Positions 48,422 to 57,772 of a stretch of DNA of 64,000 nucleotides are shown here, piece by piece. The DNA is taken from contig JAHHGZ010000001.1 in assembly GCA_019359595.1 (NCBI GenBank), positions 186,001 to 250,000 on the forward strand, given 5' to 3'. The notes beneath the pieces were generated by a model. The model had not been told where the DNA came from and did no database searches. It saw only the letters and a program-made list of their open reading frames with translations. The first letter of the stretch is position 1, and the number at the start of each line of letters is the position of its first letter. The position numbers and the translations under genes are program-made. The stretch comes from Cyanomargarita calcarea GSE-NOS-MK-12-04C. Lineage in GTDB: Bacteria; Cyanobacteriota; Cyanobacteriia; Cyanobacteriales; Nostocaceae.

Positions 48422-48706
48422 ATGAAACGAGCATTTCGCAAGTACCACCGCACTATTGCAATTATGGTTGCTTTGCCATTGTCTTTAACTGTGTTGACTG
48501 GAATGGCTGCAACTGTGGCTGGAGAGTGGGGTATGAGCATAGGACTATCTCGTAATCTGTTGCTTGGCATCCACACGGGCGAAATTTTTCATCTTCAGGC
48601 AATCTACCCTATCTTAAACGGATTGGGACTGATTGGTTTGTTGGTGACAGGGTTGAGTATGTCTGGTTTATTTGGTAAAAAGACGCAGAAAATTAAACAA
48701 GATTAA
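48422..48706 (+). CDS. Short PepSY-type membrane protein
   Basis: 94 residues. MKRAFRKYHRTIAIMVALPL and IHTGEIFHLQAIYPILNGLG, with two hydrophobic helices. This matches the small PepSY-associated TM protein family. A good ribosome binding site (AGGAGAT) precedes the ATG. Confidence 0.75.
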   Translation: MKRAFRKYHRTIAIMVALPLSLTVLTGMAATVAGEWGMSIGLSRNLLLGIHTGEIFHLQAIYPILNGLGLIGLLVTGLSMSGLFGKKTQKIKQD

Positions 48707-48984
48707 TTTTTTCAAACAATTCTTAATAAAGACGTGCTTTATTTTTGACCATAGAGACGTTATATGTAACCTAAGAGGGTGTTTATAAAATAAAGATAAA
48801 ATTTCTGTAGGGTACGTTAGACCGAGGACGTAGAGTTTCCATATTTTAACAAATAATGGATTAGTTCAAGGTATTTCCCATAATAACTGTAAAGCAATCC
48901 ATAAAAAAGATGGTTATGGATACTCGTGTTATGAAATATGTACCATCTCTAAATAGGGTGTGCAAACTGTGTATGAATATAAGT
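48707..48984. other. Intergenic region, no gene seen
   Basis: No supported ORF or hairpin terminator between the convergent PepSY-type and radical SAM genes. Confidence 0.4.
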
Positions 48985-50097
48985 CTACAAGCGACGCAAC
49001 CACTGTGCTTGTTCCCAGACAGCTTGGAGTGAAAGCAGATTTTTGCGATTAAACCAATGTTTCCAAGCTTGTGGAAAATTTCCTTTGGCTGCAGCTTTTA
49101 CTCCATCACTAACTGCGACACCGACATGTTGCATAACACTTGAATCACGGTAACAGTCAATCATGCATGCAGTACAGCCATCCCGCACTCGCTGAGAACC
49201 GTCAAATTCTGTTATGTGGCACATGGGTTTATCCCAGTTGTGACAGCGGTAGAGGTTTAGATGCCAATCTAAATAAAACTGTTTCCAACCACCAAGACAG
49301 CCAAATTCTTCGGCTTCACCCTGTAAATGACGCTGCATATCTTCAATGGAAGCAGTGGGATTCACTACTTGAAAATCTTTTTTCAGAGCTTTAATAGTTT
49401 CAAAGCGCTCATTCAATTCCTCGACTGTGTAATCTACTAAATTTGACTGCGCGTAACCAAGATAAGAAGATGCTAAAGTTGTCAGGGGATAAGAAAATGT
49501 AACGCTGTCAAATCCTAAGGACTTGAGAAAATCTGGCAATTTTTGGTAATCTACCAACCTGCTCATGGTAACTGAGGCGGTAGTACCAATTTTGCGATTC
49601 TGGAAATGAGTATTAGCTTCTCGAATGCGCTCGCATACTTCCTTTAATCCGCGATTTTGTTCGTGCTTTTCCGCGTCTGCTGCATCAATAGATATTATGA
49701 CGCTGGTCAGTCCCGCATCTGCCATTTGGTGGATTTTTTGTGGTGTGAGAAGCGAGCCGTTAGTTACTAGCATTGCAGCCATACCAATACTTGATGCATG
49801 GGCAATCATCTCGTTGAGATGGGGATGCATCATTGGTTCACCACCAACGTAAATTAAGAAGTACACGCCATTTTGATAAAGAATTTCCGCTGCTTGTTTA
49901 GCATCTTCCAGAGTGACAGAATGCCTTAACTCTATTGGCATACTATCTACTGCAAAGCTGCAAAACCCACAACGGGCATTGCATGAACTAGTAATGGCAA
50001 ATTGACAGGTTGAAGGACCGCCATTTTGCAATCCTTCTAGTGCCATTTGCCACAAAGAACGCCGTTTTGTCTGGGAAGCTAGGTTTTTCTGAGACAT
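48985..50097 (-). CDS. Radical SAM protein with SPASM-like C-terminal cysteines
   Basis: 370 residues. The 4Fe-4S motif CNARCGFC is in ITSSCNARCGFCSFAVD, with YVGGEPMMHPHL as the GGE motif. C-terminal cysteines CHNWDKPMCH and DGCTACMIDCYRD could bind an auxiliary cluster. Similar to HpnH/MoaA-like proteins; the substrate is unknown. Confidence 0.85.
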   Translation of the reverse strand: MSQKNLASQTKRRSLWQMALEGLQNGGPSTCQFAITSSCNARCGFCSFAVDSMPIELRHSVTLEDAKQAAEILYQNGVYFLIYVGGEPMMHPHLNEMIAHASSIGMAAMLVTNGSLLTPQKIHQMADAGLTSVIISIDAADAEKHEQNRGLKEVCERIREANTHFQNRKIGTTASVTMSRLVDYQKLPDFLKSLGFDSVTFSYPLTTLASSYLGYAQSNLVDYTVEELNERFETIKALKKDFQVVNPTASIEDMQRHLQGEAEEFGCLGGWKQFYLDWHLNLYRCHNWDKPMCHITEFDGSQRVRDGCTACMIDCYRDSSVMQHVGVAVSDGVKAAAKGNFPQAWKHWFNRKNLLSLQAVWEQAQWLRRL

Positions 50098-50328
50098 ATG
50101 TAGTTAAGTGTTTTAAATCAAAAGGGGGTGGCCAGCACCTCAAAATATATATAGGATAAAGATTTGACCGAATTCTTATAAATATAAAAAAGATCGGTCT
50201 GTCATTCTCAACAATATCTATCTATTGATAATATCTTACCTCCATTCTACCAGACACAGTTAATGACGTGGTAGCGCAATAAAGCTTGTGTTATTACGTC
50301 AATTTCAGCTAGACGCTGAAGCTAAGGA

Positions 50329-50538
50329 CTAAGCACGGGTGGTTCGCAACACAATCCACCCCAGCACCAGCACCACAGGCTCATGGATTAAGGACGACAC
50401 CAAGATTGCGACTGCGGAAAGTACAAAGGCTACAATAAAACTGGCAGTAGCATTCACAATGTCGGCAAGGTCGCTCAGAACAACGCCGGATCGACCAACA
50501 GCCACAACCTCACCACGCGAAATATCCAGAGCCAGATT
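50329..50538 (-). pseudogene. C-terminal membrane-protein fragment, unrecognised
   Basis: Open frame without ATG: EVVAVGRSGVVLSDLADIVN then ASFIVAFVLSAVAILVSSL and VVLVLGWIVLRTTRA, stop. Two hydrophobic segments. It is richer in GC than neighbouring DNA. Probably the end of a lost gene. No family assigned. Confidence 0.35.
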
Positions 50539-50608
50539 TTATATTCTGATTTGAATTCAGCGATCGCAGTATCACGACCACTGGATGATAACCGGAAAAA
50601 CGGTTCAT

Positions 50609-51001
50609 TTACTCTAAATTTTCTACTAAAGAGCGATATAAATTGATGACGTGACTGTCAGCCAAATTGTAATAAACATTGCGACCTTCTCGACGATAGC
50701 TGACTAAACGCATGGCTTTCAACAACCGCAGTTGATGACAAACGGCTGATTCACTCATTTTTGTCAATGCAGCTAAATCGCAAACGCATAACTCCTGGTT
50801 TGCCAAAGCTGATAGCAGACGCAGACGGTTTGGATCTGCTAGCACCCCAAAGATTTCTGCCATTTGCTGTGCCTTGTCTGTCGGCAGGATTTCCCCCTGA
50901 GTTGAACGGACATTATCTAGATGTACCAGATGGGTGTCACAGGTAGGGGCCTCAGAACTTTGGAGTAAGTCAAAGTCTTGTTGGGGCTTGCGCTTGTTCA
51001 T
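50609..51001 (-). CDS. aztR: ArsR/SmtB-family metal sensor, AztR-like
   Basis: 130 residues from MNKRKPQQDF (ATG at 51001; an upstream TTG is less likely). Winged helix with the alpha-3 site ELCVCDLAAL and N-terminal Cys/His cluster PTCDTHLVHLDNV. The alpha-5 zinc site is incomplete: DSH is present, but the next His is Asn. This pattern fits alpha-3N sensors such as AztR and CadC (Zn/Cd/Pb). Divergent from the P-type ATPase gene it probably represses. Confidence 0.85.
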   Translation of the reverse strand: MNKRKPQQDFDLLQSSEAPTCDTHLVHLDNVRSTQGEILPTDKAQQMAEIFGVLADPNRLRLLSALANQELCVCDLAALTKMSESAVCHQLRLLKAMRLVSYRREGRNVYYNLADSHVINLYRSLVENLE

Positions 51002-51063
51002 AGTGTTTGATATCGGCAATGGTTATCAGTTTCAATTGTAACTAAAATTAAACAGTTGCACAA

Positions 51064-51093
51064 TTGAATAACTGCTCAATAATTGTGTATGAT
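51064..51093 (+). promoter_or_regulatory. aztA promoter with overlapping operator-like repeat
   Basis: -35 TTGAAT (51064-51069), 18-bp spacer, -10 TATGAT (51088-51093). The spacer contains TTGAATAACTGCTCAAT, an inverted repeat (TTGA/TCAA) of the ArsR/SmtB operator type, so the sensor would block polymerase here. Confidence 0.6.
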
Positions 51094-51141
51094 AGTTATA
51101 TCAAGACAGAAAATCGCTGAAAAGTTAACTTTGTCGGATGA

Positions 51142-53604
51142 ATGTATAAAGTTGCCATGACTCAAACTCCTTCTGTTAGAACTCAAGCTTTGCAGGTTGG
51201 TGGCATGGATTGCGGAAGCTGCGCTAAGACCATTGAAGTCAGCTTGCTTTCATTACGCGGTATTACGGAAGCAGATGTTAGTTTTACAACTGGAAAAGTC
51301 CAAGTATCCTACGATCGAGAACAGGTCAGTGAAAAGGCGATTTTTGACCGGATTAAAGCCTTGGGTTATACAGTTGAGCAGAGTCATGAGGCAAAATCCA
51401 AAACGAGTATCCATTCCTGTTTTGGCGGCCATGACCACGATGACCACCACCATCTTAAGATAGGTGGGATGGATTGTGGAAGTTGTGCTAAAACCGTTGA
51501 GGCTGGATTGCGTCAGGTAACAGGGGTATCGGAAGTATCAGTTAGCTTTGCAACCCAAACAGCGCAGATATCATATAACCCTTCTCTAGTTAATGAAACG
51601 GCAATTTATGACCGGATTAAAGCTTTGGGTTATACAGTTGAGCAGAGTCATGAGGTCAAATCCAAGACGAGTAACAAACAACCTCATCTAGAGAGCAAGC
51701 AGACCCAAAATACCGACCCAACAAACTGGAAGTTTTGGATTCACAACCGCCGGGGTCAGAGTGTAATTTTAGCAGGAGTGGGGTTAGTCCTGGGATTGGT
51801 GACTCAAAATTTAGCGCTACCCATTCAGATTGCACGGGCTTTTTATGGCATTGGCATTCTTGTAGCCGGATTTCCCATTGCGAGAGCCGGCTTGATGGAA
51901 TTGCGCTTGCGTCGTGCTGACATGAACCTGTTGATGACGATTTCGGTAGTAGGTGCGGTGATTTTAGGAGACTGGTTTGAAGGTGCATTAGTCATCTTTT
52001 TGTTTTCCTTGGGGACAACGCTGCAAATATTTACATTCAGTCGTACCCGCAATGCTATTAGTAGCCTGATGAATTTGACTCCACCGACTGCGACTGTCAA
52101 ACGGGGTTCTGGGGAAGTGACAGTGGGTGTAGAAGATATAAAAATTGCGGAAATTCTGACAATTCGCCCCGGACAGCGTGTAGCCTTAGATGGGGTGGTG
52201 ATATCGGGAAATTCAGCCATAGACCAATCGCCAATTACCGGAGAATCTATCCCAGAAGATAAAGAAATAGGCGATCGCGTCTTTGCCGGGACATTAAATC
52301 AAACTGGCTTTTTGGAAGTTAAAGTGACTCACACCGTTGCTGACACTACAGTTGCGAAAATTATTCACCTAGTCGAAGAAGCCCAAGGAAGCAAAGCACC
52401 CTCTCAACAATGGGTAGATAAGTTTGCCGAGATATATACTCCAATTGTAATTATCAGCGCTCTAGCTCTAGCTATAATTCCCCCCCTAGCCTTTGCCCAA
52501 CCCGGAGATGTTTGGCTTTATCGGGCGCTAGTATTATTAGTAATTGCTTGTCCCTGTGCTTTAGTAATTTCTACCCCCGTTTCGATTGTCAGCGCTATTG
52601 GTGCAGCCACCCGTGAAGGTGTTTTGTTCAAGGGTGGTAACGGTTTGGAAACTGCCGGCAAGTTAAAGAGTCTGGCTTTTGATAAAACTGGAACCCTGAC
52701 GCAAGGTTCACCTGTGGTACAAAAAGTTTATGAATTGGGAGAGATGAGTGCAAACTCGATATTATTAATTGCAGCTTCCTTGGAACAACAATCCGAACAT
52801 CCTTTAGCTGCTTCAATTGTGGCACAAGCGAAGGAACAAGGAATCGAGTTAGAAAATCCCGAGAACTTTACAGCTTATCCTGGTAAAGGCATTGCGGCGA
52901 AATTTGCTGAAAATCTCTATTTTGTCGGGAATCGGCGATTATTCTTTGACCAAAATATCGCATTATCCCCATCAGCACAATTCCTTTTAGATGAGATTGA
53001 AAATAAGGGACAAACCCCCGTTTTAGTTGGTAATAGCCGGAAAATATTAGGAATAATTGGCATTTCAGACGGCTTGCGGTTAGAAGCAAACGAAGCATTA
53101 CATCTGCTCAAACAGACAGGTTTGAAACATCTCGTAATGTTGACAGGCGATCGCACTGCCGTAGCCCAGCAAATAGCCCAACAACTTCAATTATCTGAGT
53201 ATAAAGCAGAACTATTGCCATCAGACAAACTTCAGGAAATTAAAGAATTACGGCGGTTTGGGGCTGTCGGCATGGTGGGTGATGGTATAAATGATGCCCC
53301 AGCGTTAGCAGCTGCGGATATTAGCTTTGCGGTGGGTGCTATAGATATAGCGTTGGAAACAGCGGATGTGGTACTTGTGGGTAGCGATTTAAGAAAACTT
53401 GCCTATGCAGTTGATTTGAGTCGTCGCACCGTATCGGTGATTCAGCAAAATATTATCTTTTCCTTGGTTACAAAAGCTCTATTTTTACTTTTGGGGACAT
53501 TTGGGTATGTCGGATTAGCTCTAGCTGTTTTGGCAGATACGGGAAGTTCTCTACTGGTTACAGCGAATGGGATGCGGTTATTTCGGGCTAAATCGAAGAA
53601 GTGA
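51142..53604 (+). CDS. aztA: Zn/Cd/Pb P1B-type ATPase, AztA-like
   Basis: 820 residues. Two N-terminal heavy-metal domains with GGMDCGSCAKT each, separated by a His-rich HDHDDHHH stretch. Eight TMs with CPC in VIACPCALVISTPVSIV, phosphorylation DKTGTLTQGSP, TGES, HP motif in SEHPLAASI and MVGDGINDAPALAAAD. Exports divalent metals. A second ATG at 51157 is also possible. Divergent from the sensor. Confidence 0.95.
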   Translation: MYKVAMTQTPSVRTQALQVGGMDCGSCAKTIEVSLLSLRGITEADVSFTTGKVQVSYDREQVSEKAIFDRIKALGYTVEQSHEAKSKTSIHSCFGGHDHDDHHHLKIGGMDCGSCAKTVEAGLRQVTGVSEVSVSFATQTAQISYNPSLVNETAIYDRIKALGYTVEQSHEVKSKTSNKQPHLESKQTQNTDPTNWKFWIHNRRGQSVILAGVGLVLGLVTQNLALPIQIARAFYGIGILVAGFPIARAGLMELRLRRADMNLLMTISVVGAVILGDWFEGALVIFLFSLGTTLQIFTFSRTRNAISSLMNLTPPTATVKRGSGEVTVGVEDIKIAEILTIRPGQRVALDGVVISGNSAIDQSPITGESIPEDKEIGDRVFAGTLNQTGFLEVKVTHTVADTTVAKIIHLVEEAQGSKAPSQQWVDKFAEIYTPIVIISALALAIIPPLAFAQPGDVWLYRALVLLVIACPCALVISTPVSIVSAIGAATREGVLFKGGNGLETAGKLKSLAFDKTGTLTQGSPVVQKVYELGEMSANSILLIAASLEQQSEHPLAASIVAQAKEQGIELENPENFTAYPGKGIAAKFAENLYFVGNRRLFFDQNIALSPSAQFLLDEIENKGQTPVLVGNSRKILGIIGISDGLRLEANEALHLLKQTGLKHLVMLTGDRTAVAQQIAQQLQLSEYKAELLPSDKLQEIKELRRFGAVGMVGDGINDAPALAAADISFAVGAIDIALETADVVLVGSDLRKLAYAVDLSRRTVSVIQQNIIFSLVTKALFLLLGTFGYVGLALAVLADTGSSLLVTANGMRLFRAKSKK

Positions 53605-53643
53605 AGTAGTCCACCACATTAATTATGAAGGGCTGCGACTCAA

Positions 53644-53695
53644 AAGCCCCCCTGCCGCCAATTATGTTCGATTTAGGTTAGGGGGCTTATTTTTA
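53644..53695 (+). terminator. Terminator after aztA
   Basis: AAGCCCCC pairs with GGGGGCTT around a 29-base loop, then ATTTTTAC. Confidence 0.75.
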
Positions 53696-53707
53696 CCCCT
53701 CATAGCG

Positions 53708-53921
53708 AATGACATGGAGTACTAGTAGTCTATGTCATTAATTTTGATGGATGTAGAGACGCAAAATTTCGGCTTTCTACAAGGTTTTCAACACCCAACC
53801 AACCCCTCAGAACTAATGACATGGAGTACTAGTGGTCTATGTCATTAATTTTGATGGATGTAGAGACGCAAAATTTCGGCTTTCTATAAGGTTTTCAACA
53901 CCCAACCAACCCCTCAAAACT
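53708..53921. repeat. 107-bp tandem duplication, each with a 32-bp palindrome
   Basis: Copies 53708-53814 and 53815-53921 differ at only three visible positions. Each begins with an imperfect palindrome, AATGACATGGAGTACTAG and its near-complement. Confidence 0.95.
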
Positions 53922-54056
53922 AGTAGACTGTCAACCCAACTTTGCAGAGTTAATAAATATTTGGTGGAAGTATATAATTGTTACGTGCATAAGTTTATTT
54001 AACAGCCCCTATGAAAAAGTAAATCAAGATTGGCTTTTTTATTAGGAGAACAAAAA

Positions 54057-54185
54057 ATGACCCCTATTGTAGCATTTGAAACAGCGCTCCAGTTTCTAAC
54101 ATTAACCTATGTAGCTTCAGGGATACTCGTACTACTGGTTTCTCAAGTTTTTTTAGCAGCAATCGAAACCATCGAAACTCAGTAG
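54057..54185 (+). CDS. 42-residue single-TM protein
   Basis: MTPIVAFETALQFLTLTYVA then GILVLLVSQVFLAAIETIET. AGGAGA lies 8 bases upstream. One hydrophobic helix; the N-terminal MTP resembles small photosystem subunits, but no assignment is safe. A decayed homologue lies at 57444-57581, supporting reality. Confidence 0.7.
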   Translation: MTPIVAFETALQFLTLTYVASGILVLLVSQVFLAAIETIETQ

Positions 54186-54316
54186 TAGCTCACCAAAGTA
54201 ACTTTGCGGGGTTTGGGACGACACACCTGACGCAAACAGAATTGATAAATAAATATTGCTTCTCTACTTTTTTGATAGTGGGTTGACCTTTAAAATAGAA
54301 GCGCTAACTGTAAATA

Positions 54317-54390
54317 ATAAAGTTGGAAGTTACACTACTTTTACATAACTCAATAAAGTAGTGTTAATATTTCCAGCTTTATTTTTATTG
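54317..54390. terminator. Long imperfect hairpin with T-rich end
   Basis: AATAAAGTTGGAA...ACACTACTTT pairs with AAAGTAGTGT...TTCCAGCTTTATT, followed by TTTTA. Probable terminator of the upstream small gene. Confidence 0.65.
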
Positions 54391-54604
54391 TGTAATTTTT
54401 CTCACAGTGTGATAAAACCTGCAAGTGCCTTTATGTTAAGGGTTGGGTTGAAGGTGTAACCTACGTTTGGAAAGAAATCAAAGACAAGTTTTAGTCGAAG
54501 ACGAGTAAGGTAAAGATTTTTAATAAAAAGTATTCGCGTAAAGCCGTGAGTACCCCACTAGCCCTATCATCAGTGCTATTCAAAGCTTGAGGAGTAAATT
54601 TATA

Positions 54605-55057
54605 ATGTTCCGTCTAATCGCAATTACTTTATCGATATTCCTAACCGTGACTGTTAGTTTATGCAATATGCCTGCTACTTGGGCTGTAGGAATTAGTAAC
54701 GGTCATCTTACGGATTGCCCAGCTTCCCCAAACTGCGTTGTCAGTCAAGGTGCTGATGACAAACACGCTATTGAACCCATTCCCTATCATCTAGACCGCA
54801 ACAAGGCACGAGAAATCTTACTAAAAGTTCTTACCGTTGTCCCCCGCACAGAGGTCATAGAACAGACAGATAATTACATCCATGCTACAAGCCAAATCCC
54901 CATTTTTGGCTTTATTGATGATGTAGAGTTTTATTTTCCTCCCAACGAGCCAGTAATTCATTTGCGTTCGGCATCCCGTCTTGGAGATTGGGATCTAGGT
55001 GTTAATCGTAGACGTGTGGAGCAAATTCGTCTGGCTCTACACGATTTAAATATTTGA
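54605..55057 (+). CDS. Secreted DUF1499 protein
   Basis: 150 residues. Signal peptide MFRLIAITLSIFLTVTVSL to NMPATWA. Motifs CPASPNCVVSQGADDKH and FIDDVEFYFPPNEPVIHLRS, then ASRLGDWDLGVNRRRVEQIR, define DUF1499. ATG at 54605 follows GAGGAG; the frame opens at 54587 with TTG. Function unknown. Confidence 0.9.
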   Translation: MFRLIAITLSIFLTVTVSLCNMPATWAVGISNGHLTDCPASPNCVVSQGADDKHAIEPIPYHLDRNKAREILLKVLTVVPRTEVIEQTDNYIHATSQIPIFGFIDDVEFYFPPNEPVIHLRSASRLGDWDLGVNRRRVEQIRLALHDLNI

Positions 55058-55263
55058 TTTTTAGTTTTGGATTCATCAACAGTGCGGTGGATGATAGCGT
55101 GTATGTTACCAACGTTAAAAGCTATCGCTCTTCGGATCGCTCATGCGGTAAGCTCCCGCTATGCCGTAGGCTTTACGTAAGGAAAGCCACCCACTTACTC
55201 AGTTTTAGGGCATAATATCGCTAATATCGCTTCTTTTGACCGTTTAGCATCATGTGATAAGTC

Positions 55264-56721
55264 TTAAAAAATACCCTGACCGGGGGTTAGCAAATTGTTA
55301 GGATCGTAGCGTCGTTTGGCACTTACCAACTTGCCCCAAACCGGACGAAACTGCTGCTTCCAATCCGAGTGAGAAAATTTAATAGCATCTACGGGATAGC
55401 GAGTACCGCCAATATCACGGTTTTTCTCAAAAAATCTCCGATTGTCATCAAGCATTTTGCGAACTGTAGCATCATCAAGCGGTGCAGTCCGTAGAATAGC
55501 AAAGAGAAACACAACGGGATCGTTGGGTGTCCGAAATAAAGGCAGCTTAAAACGATCGGTTTTGACAGGATACAGCAGAATTGGACTATTTCCTGTATCA
55601 GCCAGTGTCAAGGTAGAAACGAGATCGCCAACATATTGCTCAACGGCTGTACCCGGTACAAAGAGGTTAATCCAAGGATGAGGGTTAGACCAAACACCAA
55701 TGGATTGGAGGAAAGCAACAGTGGGAGCCAAGCGGTTAAGAAAGTCGAAGTAAGATTTATCCTCTATTTGTTCTGTACCCGAAGTGTAGCTCAAAGACGC
55801 AAGTACAAGAGTGTTGTCTGGCTGATTGGGTGGGGTGTAAAAGCTAGCCGCTTCTAACATATAACGCCACCCTCCTTTAGTATCAGATACTACCTGACCT
55901 TCTACAAAATTGAACCGTTCATCAGCAATTAGTAAGCGTTGGTCATGAGTAAAGGTATTCAAATTATCGTAATACAAATGAAATACACGTACATTGGTAA
56001 AGGCTTGGATCAACCGAATCGTTGCCCTTACTATGATTCCACACTGACCCAGACCAGCCAACACTGCTTCAAATAAATCGCGGTTTTGGTAGGGAGAACA
56101 AGTTTCCAACTTACCCGAACCCGTCACTATCTGAAGTTCCAACACATTATCGACTTGGACACCATAGCGATGGCTCGCGCCACCAATACCGCCCAATGAT
56201 AGCGTTCCTCCAATTGACAGTTCGATGTAATCGGTGAGGACAGGTGGTGTCAATTGTTGCTCCAAGGTTGCTTGCAATAGCTGGCTCCACACTACCCCTG
56301 CGTCAACAACAGCCCGGTCTGCACCAAGGTCATGGATTTTGTTTAACGTACTCATATCAATGATTACACCCTCTTCTACTTGTGCCTGACCGTAGCAAGA
56401 GTGACCCTGACCCCGTGCAGCAACCTTGAGGTTATTCTGAATAGCAAACTGGATAATACGGACAATATCCTGAATTGAACCTGGTTTGAGTACAGATGAA
56501 GGCAAACGATATACTAAATGACCAAAATCATTACTCACAGCAGCGCGTGCGGCATCATCAGTGTAAAGCACACCATCTAGATGCGGCAGGTTTACAAACT
56601 CCTTAGATGCAGATGCTGCGTTAGCGGACGTAACCCACGAACGATTGATTACATCGAATCCAATAATAGCACTGGTAATCAAACCTTGCAAAATGGCGCG
56701 GCGCGAGGTTTTATTTTTCAT
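55264..56721 (-). CDS. Tat-exported FAD oxidoreductase, cytokinin-dehydrogenase-like
   Basis: 485 residues. Tat signal SRRAILQGLITSAII. The FAD-binding PCMH domain has AARGQGHSCYGQAQV (His for covalent FAD) and LGGIGGASHRYGVQVDNVLE. The C-terminal RRYDPNNLLTPGQGIF resembles plant cytokinin dehydrogenases. Cyanobacterial homologues of such enzymes are known. Cytokinin as substrate is inference; alcohol/sugar oxidases share the fold. Confidence 0.82.
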   Translation of the reverse strand: MKNKTSRRAILQGLITSAIIGFDVINRSWVTSANAASASKEFVNLPHLDGVLYTDDAARAAVSNDFGHLVYRLPSSVLKPGSIQDIVRIIQFAIQNNLKVAARGQGHSCYGQAQVEEGVIIDMSTLNKIHDLGADRAVVDAGVVWSQLLQATLEQQLTPPVLTDYIELSIGGTLSLGGIGGASHRYGVQVDNVLELQIVTGSGKLETCSPYQNRDLFEAVLAGLGQCGIIVRATIRLIQAFTNVRVFHLYYDNLNTFTHDQRLLIADERFNFVEGQVVSDTKGGWRYMLEAASFYTPPNQPDNTLVLASLSYTSGTEQIEDKSYFDFLNRLAPTVAFLQSIGVWSNPHPWINLFVPGTAVEQYVGDLVSTLTLADTGNSPILLYPVKTDRFKLPLFRTPNDPVVFLFAILRTAPLDDATVRKMLDDNRRFFEKNRDIGGTRYPVDAIKFSHSDWKQQFRPVWGKLVSAKRRYDPNNLLTPGQGIF

Positions 56722-56964
56722 ATTCTTGGTTACTGAATTTTTTAATGTTTAAACAAGCAAACAGATTAATTGAATAAGCTCTGTAGGGTTGCTGCAATCA
56801 AAATAATATTTTACAGGTGAATGGCACTCAAACGGATTGGGCATCTAATAGTAACGATATTCATCCAGCGTCGGGAAAATCAATTTAAGTAGATTTATTT
56901 TCCATCTTCTACTGCGCCTAGAGCTTTGAGGGTGGCAATTTCTGCTTCTCTTAAGCCTTTAACA

Positions 56965-57072
56965 CCAATTCTGTATGAAGATGCACATAATCAAGACCCC
57001 CCTGTAGTCCCCCCTTGGCAAGGGGGGACGGCGTAGCCGGGGGGTAATATATGCAGCTTCACAAAGAAACGG
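56965..57072. mobile_element. 108-bp MITE M, copy 2 (inverted relative to copy 1)
   Basis: CCAATTCTGTATGAAGATGC ... AGCTTCACAAAGAAACGG, with the core GTCCCCCCTTGGCAAGGGGG. TA follows the right end; the left flank is CA. Confidence 0.88.
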
Positions 57073-57189
57073 TATAACACCATTCTTAGTTTTCCCAAAT
57101 TCAGACCTACTATTACTAGTGCAAAACTACTCTCCGTATATTGCCGATCGCAAGAAGCACTGCATCTACTCCAGGTAGTGCGATCGCAA

Positions 57190-57372
57190 GCAGGCAAGCA
57201 GTACCCAGAATTTTGGGTGCAAACACCGATTAATGTAACCCGCGACAGTTGCTAATGGAACGCATATTGCTTTTATTGCTTCCAATAAAGAAGCTGTTCA
57301 TGCTTTTTATGAGGCAGCATTATCTACTGGGGGCATAGACGAGGGTATTCCAGGCTCCCGACCTGACATTGG
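57190..57372 (+). pseudogene. VOC-family (glyoxalase-like) gene remnant
   Basis: Frames read EFWVQTPINV and then PATVANGTHIAFIASNKEAV, HAFYEAALSTGGIDEGIPG, typical of VOC proteins. The first strand and the metal-binding end are missing. Confidence 0.75.
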
Positions 57373-57443
57373 CGTGAAGCTCTCCGTAGAAGTTTTGAGG
57401 GAGCGATTGCTCGGCTTTGCTGCGTTTTCATGCGATCGCATCG

Positions 57444-57581
57444 GATAAGTATTACACATTCTTGGCGATCGCTTAGTTTCTGACTGTAACCTATGCAGTT
57501 TCAGCAATATTTATGCTGGTAATTACCCAAGTTTGTTTGGTAGCAATCGAAACATTTATAGATGATAGTACTTTCTTTTAA
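57444..57581 (+). pseudogene. Decayed paralogue of the 42-residue TM protein
   Basis: FLTVTYAVSAIFMLVITQVC, LVAIETFIDD aligns with FLTLTYVASGILVLLVSQVF, LAAIETIET of the gene at 54057. The codon matching Gln is TAG here. Confidence 0.75.
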
Positions 57582-57772
57582 CTCGCTATCAACGAGCCTC
57601 TGCTGGTTTGTTGGCTGCACCGTTGCACCGGGAGTTAGGGGGATGGGGTGCAGGATTTGATGCCAGTGTTACCCACGAACTGCTGATGCTACTAAAGCAA
57701 ATCGGGCACGGCAATTTGGCTGTTGGCCGAATTTACGAGGGGCACGTCAACGCATTGCAGGCGATCGCTTAA
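57578..57772 (+). pseudogene. Acyl-CoA dehydrogenase N-terminal remnant
   Basis: Open frame YQRASAGLLAAPLHRELGGW, GAGFDASVTHELLMLLKQIG, NLAVGRIYEGHVNALQAIA, stop. The start of an acyl-CoA-dehydrogenase-like flavoprotein with the rest gone. Confidence 0.75.
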
